Part shown: piece after piece, positions 59,487 through 64,000 of the stretch | Position numbering within the stretch: the stretch's first letter is position 1 | Layout of the letters: each line of letters opens with the position of its first letter | Source of the DNA: Pyrenopolyporus hunteri | Taxonomy: Eukaryota; Ascomycota; Sordariomycetes; Xylariales; Hypoxylaceae | Assembly (NCBI GenBank): GCA_902806595.1 | Contig: CADCXC010000004.1 | Span: forward strand, 2,976,001-3,040,000 | Length of the DNA stretch: 64,000 bases | Direction: 5' to 3' | The notes under the pieces: model-generated | The model's database searches: none | Told to the model about the DNA's origin: nothing | Seen by the model: the letters and a program-made list of their open reading frames with translations, nothing else | Program-made: the position numbers and the translations under genes

Positions 59487-60933
59487 TTATACCTCGAACT
59501 CGTAGTATACGTATGCCGTGTACTCGTTGCCCTCTCCTGCGTTTCCCAAGCCGGCCGCCGCCATCTCCGACGTGAGCGCAGCGTCGTCTTTCGTGATCCT
59601 CCCCCGCTTGTCTCTTCCGAACGCGTTTCCGCCCAGGTACGAGTACGACGAGTCTAGCGCCGTCTTCACCTTCTTTGCTAGTTTTGCGTTTGTCTGTTGG
59701 GCAGGATTAGTAAGGGCCGGCTCTGCAAGGAGGGAAACCCGGTGATGCGCCTACCAGTATGATGGCCGACACGAATTCCAGCGGTAGGCCGTAGCGCAGC
59801 ACCGACTCCACGAAAACGCGGAGGGCCATGACGTGCGCCAATATCATGACGCTCTCGCTCCATCCCGTGCGGGTCAGCCGTAGAGCCTCGCCCCAAACTT
59901 TCTTTTCTTCTCGCGTGACGCGGTCCAGCTCCCTCTGCTCCTCTTCCTTGCCGCCCTCGACATATTTGTACTGGCGGGGCGTCCATTTCTGCTCCCGGCA
60001 CTTTTGTTGGAACTCGGCGCTGTGCTTCTTGAATGTGGTGACGGCGAACAGGACGAACTCTTCGTCTTGCGCAACCTGGACGGACGACCGGGGAACCACC
60101 ATGGGCGAGAGGGTCTCGTAGCTCTTAAGATACTCCTTCCTCAAGTTGGTAGGGACGGCCACCAGATGCGTTTCGAGGTATTCGGAGTCTTGTACCAGTA
60201 GAGATGGGTCGACAATTGGTGTGAGAGACTTGGTTGCGAGGTTACCGCTGAGTTCGAGATATAGAGTTAGTATTCGCTCTGGAAGGGGGAACGGCTTTTG
60301 GGCATTTTACGTTTGCTTCCTTTGTAGAGCGGCGAGATTTGTCTTGACTTGGTTGTATTGATTGAATTTGGCCTTGACATCGTTGTCGATTGTAGCCAAC
60401 TCCTACCGGCGCGGAATTTCCATATTAGCACAACGTCCGTCTTGGGCTTGTCGAGGGTTGTGCCGGGAGAGGAGATGTACCTTTTGCAGAATATCAACGA
60501 GCTCGCCCACAGGCCTGTCCGCCCTATACCGAACTTTATTCCAAGTAAAGGTGCGGAGATACTGGTCCGTCGGCTCTAGAAACTAGTCAATAGGATATGT
60601 CAGGAGTGCTGAGAACGAGGACCACACACTGTCGTTGACCATCTTCTGTTCGGAAGCCTTATCCTCGTTGCCTTCGTATAAGGAACGCAATGAGTCGCCC
60701 ACTTTGTTGACCACGCCTTCGCAGGCCGTATTAAGCTTCGCCAGGTCGTCGGCCTGTTGGACTAAGGCGTCTAGCGTTCCTATCTTAAAATTGGGAACCG
60801 GGAACGGCAAGATGGTTCCATTGTCGGACGTGATGGTGGTCTTGAGGGAATCGAGGGCTTCTTGCTTGTCGCCTGTGTCAAAGGTGCTGAGAGGCAATGA
60901 CAAGAGAACGTATTTCGTCGGAGTCGGGGCCAT
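59487..60933 (-). CDS. VMA5: V-type ATPase subunit C
   Basis: Peripheral V1 subunit that links stator stalks and controls reversible V1-Vo assembly. Minus-strand exons: 60933-60630, 60575-60481, 60402-60311, 60247-59755, 59693-59487 (396 residues; yeast Vma5 is 392). Introns are 54, 78, 63 and 61 bases. Recognised sequence: MAPTPTKYVLLSLPLSTFDTGDK at the start, VNDKPTDQYLRTFTWNKVRYRADRPVGELVDILQKE, IDNDVKAKFNQYNQVKTNLAALQRKQTGNLATKSL, the foot domain DSEYLETHLVAVP and WTPRQYKYVEGG, and the head-closing ALRVFVESVLRYGLPLEFVSAI, ending in EYTAYVYYEFEV. All junctions rebuild conserved motifs. Confidence 0.96.
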
Positions 60934-63319
60934 GACGGCGATCGGGAGCTAGATATTTGTAGTATTTCCGAACGTTGTAGTAACCGAGGAATAGAACCTG
61001 AATATCGTCGAGAGGAGCTTTGGAGGGAGGGAGGGGGAGACAGAGAAAGGAAGCTCTGGGTGGAGTCGGAGAATATTACTCAAGAACAGATGTAGAGTTG
61101 AGCTGGTAGAGTACTGGCAATATTAAGGGGTCTAGGAACAGGCGATGAAGTCCCTGACCGGAAAGAAGGTCGTCACGACAAGTCCTCGCGGCTCAAGAGT
61201 TATAAGTCCGTAGGTGGGATTCGAGATGTCGGTAGCTGCGTAGTGGATGCAAGGCTGTTTTGTAATTATAGCTCCAACCTACCAGGTAGTTAGCTGGTAC
61301 CGGTGTATTGCACGGGTCAACGTCAGTGCTTCATTTAGGTACATACTTATCGGTACATGTAGCTATAAGTGGGGTATGAGGTACTCCAACAAGCAATACG
61401 TACCTTACGTATGTACTAGGTAATTAGGTACTGGTCCTATATTTACTTACGTAAGGGCCTACAATTCCTCCATATAAATATTATAACCTTAGAATCAGTG
61501 AGTATATACTCTTACAGAACCGGGTAGCATATGTACGGTTTTCAACTAGGGAGGCATATGACAGCCTCAAATGGGTATTTCGCTGTCGCGGACGTAAAAA
61601 ATCGGGGTGAGCCAACCAGGTGAAGTACCTGGGTAGACTTACTGTACGTGTACATGTATGTAGGTATGTAAGACTTGTAGATTTAATATGTAACATCTGT
61701 AAGGTGTAAGAGGTCCAATGGCGTTGACTTTTAGGTATCAACCCCTTGGGCAATTACATATAGGTACATAACAAACAGCTTACTCACGACCAGTTTTATA
61801 GAATTGAAAAAAGTCGGTGTTCTGCCGCGTAGGTGTGTTATCGGTAGGTAGCTTATTCAACTTGTCAATCTGCGAACATACCTTTCTCTTCTCTTCTTAT
61901 TCTAGGCACCTAGGTACCTATGTTTTGATACCATCCGAGTAGCGTATCTAGAAGCGGATGTGTAACTCGTGGCTTCTCGACCAATATATACAATTTTGGG
62001 AATTCTCATGGCCGGGTCATCGGGTTCCTCGCGTATTATCGGGTTTCATTAGCCCGTACATGTAAGCAGTGTCTCTGGTCTGCATGTGGTAGGTACCTAG
62101 GTACCTAGGTAGGTATTCGAAGTACCTCTAAGACGCGGTTGAATGATATGAAGATAACGGGATATAGCTACACTATTTCTTAAGAAGGCTATCTATGAAT
62201 GAGTATAAGCTATATAGACATCCGCCGAATGTTGACAACGGTGCTGGGCATCCGTTATCGCAAATATATATATATCAGTTAGGTACCTCAAATGGCCGAT
62301 AAGATAATGCCGCTGTAAGAAATGAGTGGTACTGTAAGCTACCTGGTTAGGTGCTGTTCCAGCTGCTTTGGCACGGGCCATGGACAGGGGAACCAGCCAT
62401 CCTCTCGCGACTCCGCTTTGGCTTCTGCTACCTCACCTGCTAATCTACACGTACCTATCTACACACACTAATCCGCTAGCGCACTAATCCACTAATCCCC
62501 ATCTCGAAAAGACTGAGAGAAGGTACAACCCCAAATCTTGGAGAAAGTCGACGTGTAAATCCAATAGCCGCCGCCGAAAGAGCACGAGAACCAGACCATC
62601 TGAACCACTCACTGCCAGAACATTGTTTTTCGACATCATCTCACGCTTTCCCTTTTTTCCCCTTCCCCCTTTAACAGCCAACTCGAGAAAATCCGCGTCG
62701 TCCTATGCTCGTTACACCGGCATATTAGCGGTCAGCCAGTCCTATGAGGCCCAACCACCTGTCGCCATCGACGACTTTTAACTTTGATTTGCTCAGTTTG
62801 GCCCTGTCCGTCGCCGACGGCTGAACATCAGCATTCGAACTTAATCTGTACCGTATTCGTCGCCCCGACTTTTTCACCCTTAATTAGTGTGTGTAGCCAG
62901 CCTACTACACCGTTATTACTGCTACAACTTCCACATCTATTGCAACTATCATAACTATCAGTACCACTACCACTACCACGGCTACGGCCACTCCCAGGAC
63001 CATCATCGCTACCACTGAAAACCTTTCTTCTCGGCCCCATCTCGATAACTATCTCGAAGTAGAAGAATCTCCAGGCGCATTCGACTCCATTGGCTTGACT
63101 AGTCTCTCCGGCTCTTAGAGGTGTCGCAGCGGTCTCTCGCAATGACGCGCTGGTAGTCCTTATTAACCCCCGTCCTCTGCGGTTGATGAGCATGGAATCC
63201 CGCCAACTGGTCCATACTCAGCTGCCAGAGATAAGTCCAATCTTGACCGTGTTGTAGCCAGCAAGACAGAGCATAGGTTCTCGATCCCCTTCTGTCATGG
63301 TCGGCACTGTTCCAACCAA
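60934..63319. other. Long gene-poor region
   Basis: 2.4 kb between VMA5 and the last gene (divergent). It has scattered TAGGTACCTA units (61320-61440, 61908-61920, 62089-62115), a trinucleotide-like ACTACC/ATAACT stretch at about 62890-62990, and a C/T-rich part from 62640 to 62700 likely within the leader of the last gene. No gene supported. Confidence 0.5.
62089..62115. repeat. GGTACCTAGGTACCTAGGTAGG array
   Basis: Overlapping GGTACC and CCTAGG palindromes; the same element family as in the other intergenic stretches. Confidence 0.65.
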
Positions 63320-64000
63320 ATGGCTACAACATCCAGTATGCTACTTTCCCCTCCCAATCTCAATAAAAATTTTCCCCCTTATCTAACTTAATTTCTCAGG
63401 CCAACCGCAAGCCAATTCGGCAAATAATACGTCTTCCAATTCTGCGAGGGCCCCGAGTAATACTGCCCAACCGCTCTCCGAGTCTCCCAAGTCTGGTTTG
63501 ACTGCACAGTCACCGTCCCTAACCGCTCCGACTGCCAACGGCGGCGCCAATGGCGTCCTCCCTTCTACTTTGCCGAATGATGGCTCCGTGCACGCGGATC
63601 TGAGATTATATCCTCGGGATGGGCGCGTCAGGAATCCGGTTCCGAGCAAGCTCAAGGATGTGACGGAACAGATGAAGGGAAACTTCAGCGTAATGCACAT
63701 GGACGTTACTAGTCATCGCGCAAGCGAGGGTCGTGACGCCGCGGCGAAGCGCACAAGCGAAAGCACCGCCCTACAAGCTAAGCTTGCCCAGACAGATGCC
63801 TACGTATCTCACCAGAGACGAGCAAACTATCCGAGGCCTCCCGGCTTAAAACAATTCACCTCTCCCAGGAAATCCACTTCTACCGAACCGGTTGCCGATT
63901 CCGCGCCGGCACCAGTGCCAGCTCAACCACTTACCATGGCCGAGACAAAGACCGAGCAGGCCAGACTCCTAACACTCCTGAGGACCCTTCCCCCTCCTAC
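63320..64000 (+). CDS. Hypothetical low-complexity protein, 5' part only
   Basis: Function not recognised. Exon 1 is 63320-63335 (16 bases, MATTS plus one base), the 64-base intron has donor GTATGC, a TCTAACTTA branch-like site and acceptor CTCAG, and exon 2 runs from 63400 past the right edge (222 residues seen). The other two frames of exon 2 hit stops quickly, and phase 1 of exon 1 fits exactly. The visible part is rich in Ser, Ala, Pro and Asn, with one more ordered stretch, LRLYPRDGRVRNPVPSKLKDVTEQMKG, and a second near KTEQARLLTLLRTLPPP. It could be a nuclear or regulatory protein; nothing in the seen part settles this. Confidence 0.7.

Noticed and set aside
62828..63193. Minus-strand Gly/Ser-rich open frame
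   Set aside because: It arises from an ACTACC/ATAACT trinucleotide-like stretch and lies in the probable leader of the next gene.
1..64000. tRNA genes, CRISPR arrays, transposon ends
   Set aside because: No B-box-like GGTTCGAATCC with a matching acceptor stem, no spaced identical repeats and no transposase-like or reverse transcriptase-like frame was found by eye; a tRNAscan run would be decisive.

Overview
The window is nuclear DNA of a filamentous ascomycete (Pezizomycotina, most likely a sordariomycete). Genes are short and broken by introns of about 46-180 bases with GTRNGT donors, CTAAC-like branch sites and YAG acceptors. Products match fungal families (SPT2, PARP, Ayg1, DUF1275, Amf1-type MFS). 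Intergenic DNA carries palindromic TAGGTAGGTACCTA-type arrays. I found no tRNA, rRNA, CRISPR array or recognisable transposon. All gene models are hand-spliced; exon phases were checked to add up unless stated.

Layout: 1-6 kb holds a secreted oxalate decarboxylase (cut by the left edge, minus), a DUF1275 membrane protein (plus) and a DHA2 MFS transporter (minus). 7.6-10.3 kb is the poly(ADP-ribose) polymerase. 11.8-14.6 kb is a divergent pair, SPT2 chromatin protein and ribosomal P2. 15.7-18.4 kb is an Mps1-like kinase. 19.5-21.6 kb is a divergent pair, mitochondrial bL21m and the 60S factor NSA2. 23-24.9 kb is a NUFIP1-domain CCCH protein. 25.8-29.1 kb holds RNA polymerase III subunit RPC25, EMC3 and signal peptidase subunit SPC2. 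29.4-35.2 kb holds MMS19 and MTD1.

36-47.3 kb is the least ordinary part: three minus-strand genes between housekeeping genes. They are a nine-exon, 1833-residue protein joining a nucleotidyltransferase-like N-terminus to many ankyrin repeats, a secreted type B carboxylesterase with a one-base frameshift, and an Ayg1-like hydrolase. The first is my best candidate for an undescribed function.

48-64 kb returns to housekeeping: mitochondrial prolyl-tRNA synthetase, MAK21/NOC1, a small unknown protein, a mitochondrial thioesterase-like protein, APS kinase, V-ATPase subunit C, and the start of a low-complexity protein cut by the right edge.

Together the genes serve ribosome synthesis (P2, bL21m, NSA2, MAK21, the NUFIP-like protein), ER protein handling (EMC3, SPC2), iron-sulfur and genome maintenance (MMS19, PARP, SPT2, Mps1) and one-carbon and sulfur metabolism (MTD1, APS kinase). 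A recurrent structural oddity is tiny first coding exons: 3, 3, 6, 8, 12 and 16 bases in six different genes.
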